The position numbers were made by a program, and so were the translations under genes. This document shows positions 32,400-43,808 of a stretch of 64,000 nt of DNA, piece after piece (the stretch's first letter is position 1; each line of letters starts with the position of its first letter). The stretch covers positions 124,001 to 188,000 of the forward strand of contig NADL03000107.1 of the NCBI GenBank assembly GCA_002205965.3, given 5' to 3'. The DNA is from Kappaphycus alvarezii (taxonomy: Eukaryota; Rhodophyta; Florideophyceae; Gigartinales; Solieriaceae). Below the pieces are notes generated by a model, which worked only from the letters and a program-made list of their open reading frames with translations, made no database searches and was not told where the DNA came from.

Positions 32400-33200
32400 T
32401 CTGTCCATTTAAAGGACTCCTACACAGACGTAGAGGCATGGAACACTGCCGAGCTTTCTGTAAAATTCCTTATAAACACGCCTATAGTATCCGGTCAGAC
32501 CGAGAAAACTCCTCAGGTCGGTTACATTCTTTAGAGCTGGAGCCTCCAAAATGTCTTTGATCTTTTCTTCGTGCACTTTTACCACAGTAGCGTTGACGGC
32601 GTGGCCGAGCAGCTTTACGTTCGAGTGAGCGAAGCTGCACTTCGTAACATTTATCTTCAGGTTTGCCTCCTTAATAGTTTCGAAGACTTCCTTGTAATGA
32701 CAGACGTGTCCTTCCATGTTTTTGGAGAAAATAAAAACCTCATCTCCATAAACCTTTGCGAATGGCAAGCCCTGAAGAACGCAGTTTGTCATCCTTTGGA
32801 ACATCGAAGTTGCGTTCATTAAACCGAACGGCATCACTTCGAACTTGTTCGTTCCATGGCGACACACGAACGTCGTCATCTCCTTGCATTCCTCCGACAT
32901 TCGCACCTGCCAGTAGCCCGTATAGAGATCCAATGTCGTGAAGATTCTGGTGCCCAAGAGGTCATGGGAGATTTCCAGAATCTTCGGCAGCTGCCAACGG
33001 TCAGGCTTCATGAATCTATTGAGCTGACGATAGTCAACAAAAAGCGGGGCCTTCCATCTTTCTTTTTCGCTATAGCGACCGAAGATGACCACGCCGGACT
33101 CGCAGGCGTAAATACCTGCTTCCAGAAGCACTTTTTCCTCCTTTTTAACGACGATATTGTGCTTGCGGGGCATCTGGTGAGCCCTTAGGTGAATCGGAAT
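32400..33200 (-). pseudogene. gypsy-2 reverse transcriptase
   Basis: A 254-residue frame shows Ty3/gypsy polymerase text: FVDYRQLNRFMKPDRWQLPK, FTTLDLYTGYWQVRMSEECK, EVMPFGLMNATSMFQRMTNC, a polymerase-site block near 32.75 kb, and LRSFLGLTGYYRRV connecting to RNase H. RNase H remnants lie at 32.1-32.35 kb (LIQFASRTMKGQEPRYISSE). Confidence 0.75.
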
Positions 33201-33499
33201 TTCGTCATTCGACTCAAAGGAGTGTACTGTTGGAACAATAGCTGGCTCGAGATCGTGTATATCCCAAGCAATAGCGTCCGTGTCCTTGGGTGAACTATCT
33301 AGTGCCCTCTGGTCCTTCTCATCCAGATTCTTAACCTTAAAGGCTAGTAGAGCAGCCCGTTCTGCATCATCGTCTTTCCCACTAGACTCTCTGCCCTCTA
33401 TTCATCCTCTCAAATCCGGCTCATAAGGTTCCTTGTTCAGGATCGCAAGCCCTAGCCCCTGCTCAGTATCCGATCAATATCACTGCTACCCGATCCCGA

Positions 33500-35280
33500 T
33501 TAGGATGAAGTGGTAAACTGCTCGTCCTCCGACTCGTCAGGGGATGTGAGATCCTCACTGTCAGTGCGAGTCCCATCGATCAAGAGAGGCTCTTTGTGTA
33601 GTACTGAAAGTATCTCTTTCTTCCCAACCGCCAGTGTGACCTGTGGACGTCCATAGTCCAGGTCCGCCCGCAGAGACTGCAGGGTCGGACTTCCGATAAT
33701 GGAATCGAACGGGGCGTTACGCACTACCAAGAAATTCGACGGTACCACTAACGATACACAAGATACTGGGATCTCTTCCACGCAACGGAAGACTTCGGCG
33801 ACCGTCCCATACACGACGGTAACTTGATGATTTGTAGCCGTTGAAGCTAGTTCCAATTTCTTGCAAGAATACCATGGCATGAGATTTGGAACGGCTCCCG
33901 TGTCCAATACGGCATATGTCTCTGTCCCATACACCTTTACCGCGACGAACTTCAACGGACTAGGGCTACCAAACAGGATAGCCACTGGGGCCTGAGCTAC
34001 CGGAACAATCTTCGCAGCCAATATTTTGAGTTATTTACTAGCTTCATCCGCATCCCCGCGACGAAGTTGCCCAAAATTCATCCCTGTAGGAGCAGATGCA
34101 AGCTCCGCGACCACATTATACTTACCGACGTGGTTCTGCGAGCTGCCTGTTTCTTTCTTGGCTCTCCGGACCTTAGTCTTCTTTTTACCGGACATCGGGA
34201 CGATCAAAAGTGGACGAACAATCGCTGCCTTGTTCACAAGGGCGTCGATGTCCAATATTTTGTCTCCCTGTTTTTATAGGCCTTGGCCTTCAGCATTCCT
34301 CCTGGCTGTGGCCACCAAATCCTTTTTCTGTGAGTAGTGAACGACTGCCACAGGCTCTTTGTCTTTCTTTTTATTCAACTTCTTCTCTTCTTCGGACTCA
34401 ACCCTAGTTGCTGCAACCTCGACTCGAGGATTGCCGTTGTGCTGCCCTTCGGGCCAATGAGTTTCCTCAAAATGGCCCCTTCTCTTACAAAAAGTGCACA
34501 GAGTGTTTATGTGGTGATTTGGAGGACATTGAGTTGCGCGGTGACCCTTCTATCCGCAGTAGCTGCAACTGAAATCCTCATCAACAGTCGCTTCCGATCC
34601 GGGCTTATCCATCTGCATCTTAACGAACATCGAGAGCTCGGCAAACTGACCAGCGAGCTGATCGAAGTTGATTTCAAGCTTCTTTGTGTTCCTCTTGCGA
34701 ACAACAGGCCACTGCAGAATCTTCTTTGGGGCCACAGGCGCTTTCGATCCTTGTCTTGCTGTCCCAAAAACTCCTTCTCTCCGATAACGAAGTCTCCTAT
34801 AGCCTTTTTTAGTCCCTGATAGTCTGCTTGGACCCGGTTGATCAAGAGCTGCGCCACACTCGGGTGTTCCGCAACAGATTTCCGAAACAACTCGAACGAC
34901 GCTGCATCATTGCAGCCCACCCTCCTGTATAGGGCGTCAATTCTTGAAAATGGGCCACCTAGGTTATCTATCTCAAAACCGGCGACCACGGCCTCGTTAA
35001 CCTCTTCCTCCGGGTTGATCTCCTTCGCGAACTCGACGAAAAAGTTACCCTAGACAACTTTTTAATTCTGAGCCTCCTCGGTAAGGGCTCGATCCTGCGC
35101 GAAATTTTCGTAGTACCATTGAAATTCCTTTCATTCCAGATGGCAAAGAATCTGTAGGGCCTTCTGGATGTCATTTTTGCCGCGTATTGCAACTTTTTCG
35201 TACGCAAAAAGGAAGTGCGAAACATCAGACGATGAGGATCTGTCAACAGAGACATGGGGATATCGTTTTTGTTCACCACG
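33500..35280 (-). pseudogene. gypsy-2 gag and protease
   Basis: Gag covers about 34.03-35.28 kb, with a Cys-rich knuckle region near 34.47-34.57 kb and the linker ELASAPTGMNFGQLRRGDAD, which gypsy-1 shares as ELASAPTGITFGQLLRGDAE. The protease (about 33.5-34.02 kb) shows YAVLDTGAVPNLMPW, the DTG active-site form, and DSIIGSPTLQSLRADLDYG. Decayed in several places. Confidence 0.7.
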
Positions 35281-35310
35281 CTCTACATTCGGTCCTTGGA
35301 TGCGGTACCA

Positions 35311-35481
35311 TGAAATGTTTGTGTCTTTCCTCTATTTTCTTACTCGGTCCAAGCGTAAGCTCTCTTCTCTTTTTCCAAACTCTAAGCATCCCCCCGCTTC
35401 CCCTTTGTATGCTGCAAAGAGTTGAGACATACAGTAGCGGGCAGTTCTGGGCCTTCCGTCAGGACACCTGTCCCGCCAACA
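35311..35481 (-). repeat. 5' LTR of gypsy-2
   Basis: 171 bp, TG..CA on both strands. It directly adjoins the primer-binding-site-like TGGTACCGCATCC (minus strand, 35298-35310). Confidence 0.9.
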
Positions 35482-35486
35482 CTAGT

Positions 35487-36290
35487 CTAGCGGATCTAAA
35501 GTACAGTACTGTGGCAGAACGTAGTCTAGGTGGCAACGTGTAACAATTCTGACAGTCATTGCACTAGATTCAAGACCGTACGATGTGGACGAGGATCGAA
35601 TTTGTGAAGTTTGACGTCGGAAGCCAAGGATGGCTGACAAATACAATTCGTAGTTCCCAAAGGGGCGCCAAAGTTGCATGCACAGGCACCGTATGAGAAC
35701 GAACGCCCTTTTATAAGTAGAACAATGTAGACACTCATAGTGAGAGGAAAAGTGATAGGCATCTTGAGAGTAAAGTGTTTCGGTCTACGACTAGGTTATC
35801 GTGGTGAGCAAGCAGTTTGTTTGCAGTTCGAGAGCAGTGACTGTTCTCTGTAAGTCTAGCGCCAGAGTGAGAGCGTTGGTGGTAACTCTGCGACGTTACC
35901 TGTTGGGACTGTGCGTCGCTGTTATTTGATTCCATGAATGCAGTATTGGAGTATACTGTAACAGTACTGAACAGTAGACTGACACTGTACATAACCAAGA
36001 AGTGGTAAGATAGCCAATTCAATTCGATTCCTGATTTATGCAAAAGTATTTAACTAAATAAAGTACCGCCTACTAATTTTATGCCAAGGTCATTTTAATT
36101 TCTCCAATTTGGATGTCAAACTACACATATCAGGCAATAAGGGGAGAATACAGTAATCGCTCAATCTTTTGGGAAAACGCGCGGGCGCCTTTGTTTAAAA
36201 ATTGACTCACGAAATATTCAATTGAGTGCACGCAGCTCTTTGATCAACAGTACCTACAAAAAACACACCCAACAGCCCCAAAAAAACAAT
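35487..36290. other. Non-coding; LTR-like stretch
   Basis: Features reminiscent of an LTR are present: TGTAACAATTCTGACAG near 35539, a TATA-like TTTTATAAGT near 35708 and CTGTACA runs near 35990. No partner copy or target duplication was found, so this stays a guess. No ORF above 102 codons. Confidence 0.3.
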
Positions 36291-36339
36291 GAAGGTTCAC
36301 CCGCAAAGAGCCCTATTCTCGATCCGCAAACCACATTTT

Positions 36340-37650
36340 AAAGACAATGACTGACAATTTCTTTGATATTCGTTACAGGCCTGCCCTTCGCTCCATATCA
36401 AACACGGCAAAGGCGCTCGCCTCCCTGGCATCCCCAGCATCCTCAACCGCCCAGTTATTCCACCAAGTTGAGGACGGCCTTGTCTTCATCAACAATATTA
36501 CGCCTGCATAAGCATCCGCTTTCCTCTAACTTTAAGCAGATGCTGTAATAGCTAGGGAAAACTGTATTCGGCAATACAGCTTCACAAATAAGGCAAAAAA
36601 ATGAGAATGACGTTGATTCTCCATGCCCATTTTTCGACCGATTCTACAACGAAGCTTGGGCTGAATGTATTGCCGGAATGATTAGTTTTTCCTCAGATCA
36701 GTTCGAATTACTATGGTCTGATCTGGAAGAGCTCCTCAAGTACTCGCGCAATGTAGGAAGGGGGCACAGAACCAAGGTCCCCGGCAAAGATGCAGTTCTC
36801 ATTTCGCTCACCGTGATGAAGCACGGAGGCCAGTGGCAGGTGTTGGCCAAAGTATTCGGATTGAAAACGCCGACATTTCAATGTCTAGTGTCGGAGTTCT
36901 TGTTAAATATTTCCGAGTACCGTTATCAATCTTTTTTATGGATACTGGCGCGTTTTTTACCATGAACCAGCTTCATGAGGGTCCGCAGTTGTTCAAAAAT
37001 TTTCCGGAGGCTCGCTATGCTACGGATGTCACTTTTCATCAGCCGTTTCGTCCAAATGGGAATATTGAAGAGGAAAAGAAGTATTACAGCGGAAAACATA
37101 AGCTGTATGTCTGCAAGGTGGAGGTGTCGGTTTTGCCGAATTTTATTTGCATTGGCGCGAGTAATCACCATCTCGGATCAGTTTCGGACCTAGAAATTTT
37201 ACAGCGCCAGAAAAAAATAGCATCTGTCAGAGTTGATGAAGCGCCGAGGTGAGGGCTGAGTTAAGAACAATGGTATTCACTGCTACAGGTATGGTAATTT
37301 ATGGTTAATAATATTGGAAAAGGGATACCAAGGCTCCCTTAAATTTTTGAGAGCACTTATCTCCCAAAAGAAGTCTCCTCGTGGAGTTTTGACTGCGGGT
37401 GAGAAACTTTTCAATAGACGGCTCCCAGACGATCGCATAATCGTCAAAAACTGCTTTGGAAGGCTATGTGGTTGGCGATCGTTGTTATTGCACAAGTGGC
37501 GCTGGTCAGAGGCACTTTATGAATCTTTCTTCAAGCTTGGTCTGGCGCTGATAAATTTGCTTATTATTATTAAGTGGGTGCCACTTCGGGAGTCCTATTT
37601 CTCAAATAATGTAATAGGATTCAAAGCATTGTCGAGGCTACAGTGACTTA
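36340..37650 (+). pseudogene. DDE_Tnp_4-type transposase, near full-length
   Basis: Plus strand, in order: N-terminal block (SFSSDQFELLWSDLEELLKY; KDAVLISLTVMKHGGQW), FKNFPEARYATDVTFHQPFR (first catalytic Asp), KKYYSGKHKLYVCKVEVSVL, SNHHLGSVSDLEILQ (second Asp), then from 37314 EKGYQGSLKFLRALISQKKS and DDRIIVKNCFGRLCG (Glu region in related proteins). This is the type common in oomycete genomes, and the fragment at 20.75 kb belongs to the same group. At least two frame changes (near 36950 and 37255-37314) break it. I could not find its terminal repeats. Confidence 0.75.
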
Positions 37651-37736
37651 GCGCAAAAATAGGCCTTGAAAGATCTCGACAGCGGCGCAGCGAACCCTTG
37701 TCCCATCCGTTTAGGACGTACCAGCATGAAGTATAG

Positions 37737-38366
37737 TTAGACTACACTGTCCGCTTAGATACCCTGTTGTGTTTCCTGGGCACTATCGAAAGCAGTACGG
37801 TCACGATTTGGGATGAGCAAGAGTGGTTGCGTGCGACCATAGAGCATGTTCACGAAGCGAGCAAGTTTTGGGCTTATGTCGGTAGTAGTTGTAACATCTA
37901 TTGCCGATCAACACGATTGAAGGCATTGTGTGCATCAAATGAAGACTTTGGCGACGTGCGGGTGAGAGGAGACCTGTTTGCGTTTAAATCGGGTATCATA
38001 AACGATGGCATCGATTCCTGCCTTTATGCCGTTCGCCGACTTGAAAGGGGAAAAGAACTTACAGGAGGATTTAATCGCCGAAAGAAGCAGAGTTTTTTGA
38101 TTAGGCGCCAGACGACGGAAAAAACTGCGATTGATAATATTCTTTTAGGCTTTAGCTGGATAGATAACAGGGTGGCAGCGAAGAGCAGGAGGAGAATGTT
38201 CACCGAGAGCCCCGTTGGCTATGCGTGTGAAGAATTTCGTAAGGAAACTGATGCAAGTGACACCACTATTGGGGCTGATGGAGGTCGTGTCCAGCAGATT
38301 AAACCGTCGGAAGGGCGTCAGTTCCGGGCCCGCTGCATCACGTTGGATGCTGCGTGCAGTCCGTGA
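37737..38366 (+). CDS. SANT/Myb-like ORF, probable transposon accessory protein
   Basis: The open frame of about 210 codons contains WDEQEWLRATIEHVHEASKF then WAYVGSSCN and RSTRLKALC. The spacing of aromatic residues and the R-S/T-x-x-x-x-C end resemble a SANT/Myb DNA-binding repeat such as those in the second ORF of Harbinger-type elements. The rest is Arg/Lys-rich (FNRRKKQSFLIRRQ, VAAKSRRRMF). No ATG lies early in the frame, so it may be part of a longer, broken ORF. It follows the transposase on the same strand by about 90 bp, which supports one transposon with two genes. Domain assignment is tentative. Confidence 0.4.
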   Translation, partial: LDYTVRLDTLLCFLGTIESSTVTIWDEQEWLRATIEHVHEASKFWAYVGSSCNIYCRSTRLKALCASNEDFGDVRVRGDLFAFKSGIINDGIDSCLYAVRRLERGKELTGGFNRRKKQSFLIRRQTTEKTAIDNILLGFSWIDNRVAAKSRRRMFTESPVGYACEEFRKETDASDTTIGADGGRVQQIKPSEGRQFRARCITLDAACSP

Positions 38367-40103
38367 AACAGTAGCCCCCGTAGTGCGCGAGGGTGGAGGG
38401 AGGCTGTGAAGTGGAATTGAAACAACCGGCCAGGCTGGAGCAGGGTGAGGGTCAAGGTGAACGCGGAGTCGCAGGTAATACCGGAGACAATATAAGGGCG
38501 TCGGGGAGCGGACTGAGGGCCGCCGCTTGCACCGTGTCCTTCGATGGAGAAAGCGTCATAAGGGTGTCCATTCGCTCAACTTCCGTGTCTTGGTTTGCGA
38601 CGCGCTCCAGGCAACGGCGCTTGGTCACCAGCGGCGGTGATCACGGGAACTGACCATAATGCGCGGTAGGGATTGGGACTGGGTTGACCGATATGTCCTC
38701 GGATGGTGGGGTCGCGGGGCGGCCGGGGTCGCTACGCTTGCTTTCCTTGAAGATGGAAGCGTCGGGCCGGGAAGGAGCACCAGATAATACACTTTCTGCT
38801 ACCGTGGCACTTTCGGCGACGGGACCATTTTCGGCGGCCAAAGTACCGGAGGTGGCGGCATTTGAGCTTGGATGGGGTTCAGCGGGCGGGTGCGCAGGGA
38901 AAGCCGTAGAGGATGGGCCATAAAGCTGTCGGGGTTGGTTGTTGGATTTGGTTGTTTGGGGAATAAATAGGTTTGCAGGGTGTTTGAGAAGGGGGTAAGT
39001 ACCGTCGAGTCATGCACAACTCGGTTATTTGTGTTGGCCTGAAACTGCAAGAACGGCGTAAATATTGAGTAACTACTCAAAATTCGATGAAAATATTGAT
39101 AAAGCAAGCATTAAGTATTAAATTTTGCGTTGTTTTGAGAATCAATATAGTACGACCTCAGGCACTGGGAATACAGGACAGTTGGTGATTCTGTGTGTCG
39201 ATGCTTAGTAATTAAATTAACAGAATAAAAATTTCAAACTACGTACTTTTTTATTGTACACTAATTTTTAATATTGGCGCTGCTGTTTCTGCAAAAGGAC
39301 TGGCCAACAAAATTACTTACTATTAAAGTTTTGACCTACTGTATAGAACGGTAGTTACCGTAACAGCTATGAAGCTGTCTGTGTGACAGACTATTTCCAG
39401 CGTGCATTCACTGTTTTTCTAGATGGCCGTAGTTTCGTAGAAATTTTAAATAATCCAAAAAAATTGTATTTTATACTGTTGTCGACGATCATAATGAATA
39501 TATGTACAGTGAGGGGAAATTTGGGGTGTTTTTTAATGCATGAAAAATATGGTCAGCTGTACAGTGAGTGTAGATATTAACGGGACGAAGGACCATTGTG
39601 AATTGATAATAAATTGTTTACTCATTAAGTTTCTTCAGTACTTGCACAGGCCACTAAAACTGACTAGCTTTGGAGCGAGAGGCAGCGGGAGGCAAACATC
39701 TGCATGTTGCATGTCTATTGAGTGGTACTCATTTATAATTTTTTTATAGACGGGCTATTTTGTATTATTTGTCTCTCGGTAGAAGGTTCTGAATCCCAAA
39801 ACACGTGTAATTTCTGTCCAATAGCTCCTTTCAATCCAATGTTTTCCATTCAACCTATACACAACTCCAGTCCAAATTCTTTGACCAACTTTGGCGCTTT
39901 GGAGTTGGTTTCTCGCTGAGATTTGCGCTAGTGAAAACGAATAAATGGCTGCGAGGCTGGCTTTCTTTACAAAAATGCGAACCATTTGATTTGAGAATTA
40001 TGTTTTTTACTGCGAATCATTTTGCAGTGTCCCAAAAATAGATTCTGCACTGTAATTGTAAAGTATAGTACAGCAAAATGGTGTCTATTCGAAAAGGCCA
40101 ACG
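38367..40103. other. Low-complexity and AT-rich spacer
   Basis: 38370-38930 is G-rich on the plus strand, with short Gly/Ser/Ala-rich frames that look like composition rather than genes. 39000-40100 is AT-rich without ORFs over 76 codons. The downstream end of the DDE_Tnp_4 element must lie in here but I see no matching inverted repeat. Confidence 0.4.
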
Positions 40104-40139
40104 TCATCAATTGATTACATTTTTTTAATCAATTGATGA
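40104..40139. repeat. Perfect 14-bp inverted repeat
   Basis: TCATCAATTGATTA and its exact reverse complement are separated by eight bases. The structure ends one base before the copia LTR and overlaps its ATGAA target duplication. Confidence 0.85.
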
Positions 40140-40140
40140 A

Positions 40141-40246
40141 TGTGAGAAGATAGACCGATACCGTTTGTTCTTTGCTGGTTTTTGGTACAACGGCAGGCCC
40201 TTATACTAGTTTGCTCTTCCGGCAGGCTGTCTTGGTTCCTTTGCCA
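40141..40246 (-). repeat. 3' LTR of the copia relic
   Basis: 106 bp, aligned with 43598-43703; TATACTAGTTTGCTCT is shared. Confidence 0.8.
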
Positions 40247-42170
40247 TGTGTGATTTTGATTCTCTTTTTCTGTGATTTCTAGCTTCCTTCCACAATCCCG
40301 GTGGAAAACGGGATCTAATTCACAGTAAGAGTCAATGGTGTGGTGTTTGTTGGAGGATGGTGGCTGGTCTATGGAGGGAACTGCGTAATGCTAAGTTGGT
40401 TGCAGTCGATCTCCATCTCGGTATATTCTACGTTCTTCGTAAAAATTTCAGTCGCGTTGTGTTGAGATGGGATATAGTGCAAGGATATGTTTTTGCAGTT
40501 AATATCGTTCAAAATATGATGATGCGGGATGCCGATAAGTCTGCTTCGTCTGGTTATGGCTGAGCTGCGGGCGATGTGGAGTGCTGCATTGTTTCTATGA
40601 GCACTTTCAATGGTTTAACGTTGGTTGTGTGACAGTCTGCAGTTACGCATCGTAACTACTGTGTTTCCTTCACAGTGTTTGGTGCGGTGATATACTCGGA
40701 TTCGCCCGTGGACTTGGCAACAGCCTGCGGCTTCGAACTGCGTCTTGATAAAGGAATTTCATACGCAGTGTAGATAATACCGTGCGCGATCTCCGGTTAA
40801 GGGCGTTCGCATTTTCGGCATCAGTATCAGTCACAATGGGGTGGTGCTTGGGTTTGGCTTGGGTGTTCTTGCGGTATATTATGCCATGGTGGGCTGTGAT
40901 TTTGAGATATTGCATCATCCAGTGGAGTACCTGCGAGTGCTGGCTTGTGGGTTTGTGCATCTGTTCGACAAGATTGTTGAGGCCGAACTGGATGTCTGGC
41001 CACGTGTTGTGATCAAGTACTGGAGGTCGCTGAGTATTGATTGGAATATTTTTACTGCTGAGGGCTGTAGTGATGGTGTGCTGAGTGCTTGTTCCCGGTT
41101 TGTGTTCTTCGGGACCGAATTTGACCGAAGTTTGCTCTCTGTCATGCACGTACAGTGAAGGGGCTTGGATTACATATGGGTCTGAAAATATTCATAATCT
41201 CTCCGATGTTATATGGTGTTCTATTTGGGATATGTAGTATGGTAGACCAAGTTAGATATCTTTTTTTCTATTTGATAATGCAGGAGAGGTTATCTATATT
41301 GCGTTGCTCGGGTGATATCGGTAAGAATCGTCCACGCTTAAAAACTCATCCATACTTTCTGCGATAAGTATGGGTGAGTTGTTGTGTTGTTGGCAGAACA
41401 GACATGGGTCGGTCTGGCTATGGGCATACCCTTGCGAGCGGAGGTGGGAAACTAGTCCTTGGTAGTATGTGTGGGCTACCTGTGGTTTTTCATACAGACT
41501 TCTAAATAGAATGCCGATAGGAGAGGAGTAGCGAAGTTCGCCGTTAATCTAGGTTGCCCTTTGACTTATAAAGGGCCGAAGATGTCAGATCTAACATAAG
41601 CACCGACAGAGTATGATTTCCGGTTGAGGTATTGTAGCGTTTTCGTCAGTTTTGCGTGACGGCATGGAATATATGTTATATTCGCCAGGCTTCGTTGAAG
41701 GGAAGGGGAAAGTATGGGTACCATGCCTTTCTTTGCCGTTAGGTGCAGCGTTTATGGTGTGGAATAGTTTAAAATGAGGTCCTATTCGAAAGTCTTCGGT
41801 CTGGTTGATAGTTGGACCGGCGGGGGGAGCGGTATGCTTCTTGATGGGGCGGTTATCTTTGGGTAAGTCTGTACTGCGGAGGTGCGTGACTTAATCTCGG
41901 TTACTTGTTGGGTAGGGGGAGTTAGTACTGGTAGTTCGAGTGGTGGTGGCTTGAGGTGCGTTAAATGGCTTGGGAGAGTTGTGGTTGTGCTGGTTTCATT
42001 TTACGCATGGTACGCGCTATTTTACTTGCTATCCTTCGGTGGCTTAGCTTATTAGGCTCTGTGGATTGGACGATGTACACTTTGTGGTTCGCATGTCATG
42101 GTACCGTTGCAATCAGCGTGAAGTTTTTCTTTCTTGTATCGAAAAAGAAACCCTATGCATTGGTTGAACC

Positions 42171-42316
42171 GTACCGGCCCATTCTTCCTGGTGAATGCAA
42201 GAACAAATAAAATATTAGTATGAGTGAGGGTTGCAGTAGAACAGTACCGGCCCATTCTTCCTGGTGAATGCAAGAACAAATAAAATATTAGTATGAGTGA
42301 GGGTTGCAGTAGAACA
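42171..42316. repeat. Perfect 73-bp tandem duplication
   Basis: Two head-to-tail copies starting GTACCGGCCCATTCTTCC at 42171 and 42244. Their identity contrasts with the decayed copia sequence around them, so the duplication is recent, or an assembly artefact. Confidence 0.85.
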
Positions 42317-43597
42317 GGCAGCCGCATCCGCTCAGCTTACTCGACTGTATGTCAGTCGTGGTGTAGTGGGTGCATACGGAGGATTTTTCTCTGGTCGTGT
42401 TGGGTGGGATCGGTGAGATGAGTCGTTTGGAATTAAGATCTGATGAGGAGACGAGCGTGAGATTGCCGGCCGAAGCGGGACAAGAGAACATATATTTTTT
42501 GTGTTTACCAGCGATAAAGTCTTGGTCTTTTGATTCACGACGGGTCAGCAGAAGTTGTTTTGCTTAGTTGACGCGTTTTTTTTCTGGACGCGTTAGTTTT
42601 CTGGTTTTTGAGGAGATTCAAATTGGGACATTGCCTGTTCCGAGTGGCGCGGATGAATAATGCTCAGGTTGATGTGATGTTAGAATGGCTTGAATTTGGG
42701 GCGCAGTTTTTTGGGTGGAGATCGAATGGCACGCATTGTCTTTAGTATTTCATGGAGCGTCTTGGCTGTTTTGTCCTATGGATGGGAGCGCCGTTGCTGG
42801 GCCAGCGTGTAGGTGCGGTGTAAACATATGAATGTCGGTGGTGCCTTGCCAGAACTCGTAAGGTTCTTCCCGTTTGCTGTTGTAGAGGAGCACGCCTGCG
42901 GGCTGCGCTGTGGGGTTTATCTTTAGTCCGTAGATCATAAAGTCCACCGTAGTTATTGGGTTGTCGATTCTAGGATACTTTTTCGCAATCATCTTGGCGC
43001 GTATGCCGTCGTGCTCGGCGAGGTGCTCGGCGACATTCATGCTATCGTTGCAGACAGTACGTTCAGAGAGGTTCTTGACTGCGCGATGATCATTGTCTGG
43101 TGCAGCATCGAGATGGCTTCTAACAGCAGTTATGATCTGGCATGATGTATGTCTGAAGTTGCGCTTGATGACAAGTGAGGCAATTTCGGGAGGAATAGAA
43201 TCAATGAGTGCCCCCACTCAGATGGCTTCTAGTTTGGTGAAGATTATGTGAGCCGCAGGGTCTTTGGAGAGGGGCTGGGTCTTCGATGACTTGGTCAGTG
43301 CCATCAATGGAAGCGGCGGCACCTAAGATAGAGAGGATCCATTGTGAATAATTGGCTCTGTCGAGCTGTGCGATTTCGAGATTGGAATGTTTTTCATGTT
43401 TGTGAGCTCATAAAATGGTGCGTAGCGAGACCAGTCGGCGGCTTGAGTTGCACGGGCGGACAAGACCTTGGGGGAACTTGTCAACTGGTGTGTGGATGGC
43501 AGCGGATCCAGTGCGGATGTGTTGGACGTTCCTGTGAACGAATCGGGGACGAGCTGGGTTGCTGCGCGCAGTGACTTCGTTGTTGTTGCCCGTAACC

Positions 43598-43703
43598 TGT
43601 GAGAAGGTAGACCGATACCGTTTATTCTTTGCGAAGGTTTAGTTTGACGTAGGCTATTTATACTAGTTTGCTCTGCCGACAGGCTGTCTTGATTATTTTC
43701 GCA
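43598..43703 (-). repeat. 5' LTR of the copia relic
   Basis: 106 bp. It is followed on the right by 105 bp of spacer rich in CTGTACAG and then by the gypsy-1 LTR. Confidence 0.8.
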
Positions 43704-43808
43704 ATGACATGGGTATTTGTACATTTTTCTAAAAGAAATAATATTGTAGTTTACTTTCACGCATATCTGTGCATCAGCCTGTCTATACTGTACAGTAGAC
43801 ATACATAT

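Larger units (their letters stand above)
24666..35481 (-). mobile_element. Ty3/gypsy element gypsy-2, old, with nested Harbinger
   Basis: The termini are fixed by the 5-bp target duplication CTAGT (24661-24665 and 35482-35486). The 5' LTR is 35311-35481 (171 bp). The 3' LTR is 24666-24746 plus 27747-27844, split by a Harbinger element. Without that insert the element is about 7.8 kb. Next to the 5' LTR the minus strand reads TGGTACCGCATCC, a good primer-binding site; next to the 3' LTR it reads AGGAGGGGGGCA, a polypurine tract. Internal order on the minus strand: gag, protease, reverse transcriptase, RNase H, integrase, then a 2.9-kb 3' region. LTRs agree at roughly five positions in six, so it is old. 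It has many breaks. Confidence 0.9.
40141..43703 (-). mobile_element. Ty1/copia relic with 106-bp LTRs
   Basis: LTRs at 40141-40246 and 43598-43703, both 106 bp, start TGTGAGAAG(A/G)TAGACCGATA. The flanks ATGAA (40136-40140) and ATGAC (43704-43708) agree at four of five bases, as expected for an old target duplication. Internal text on the minus strand: gag remnants (43.3 kb; 42.75-43.2 kb), an integrase-like stretch (near 41.6 kb) and the polymerase/RNase H end (40.67-41.1 kb) with LVEQMHKPTSQHSQVLHWMM then YLKITAHHGIIYRKN. At 3.6 kb it is shorter than intact copia elements; it is heavily broken. Confidence 0.8.

Noticed and set aside
35487-36060. A solo LTR after gypsy-2
   Set aside because: TATA-like and TGT..ACA strings are suggestive, but no second copy or target duplication was found, so it is listed only as a weak possibility.
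38393-38923. Gly/Ser-rich ORFs as structural proteins
   Set aside because: They lie in G-rich DNA, are short and overlap antisense Pro-rich frames; composition alone accounts for them.
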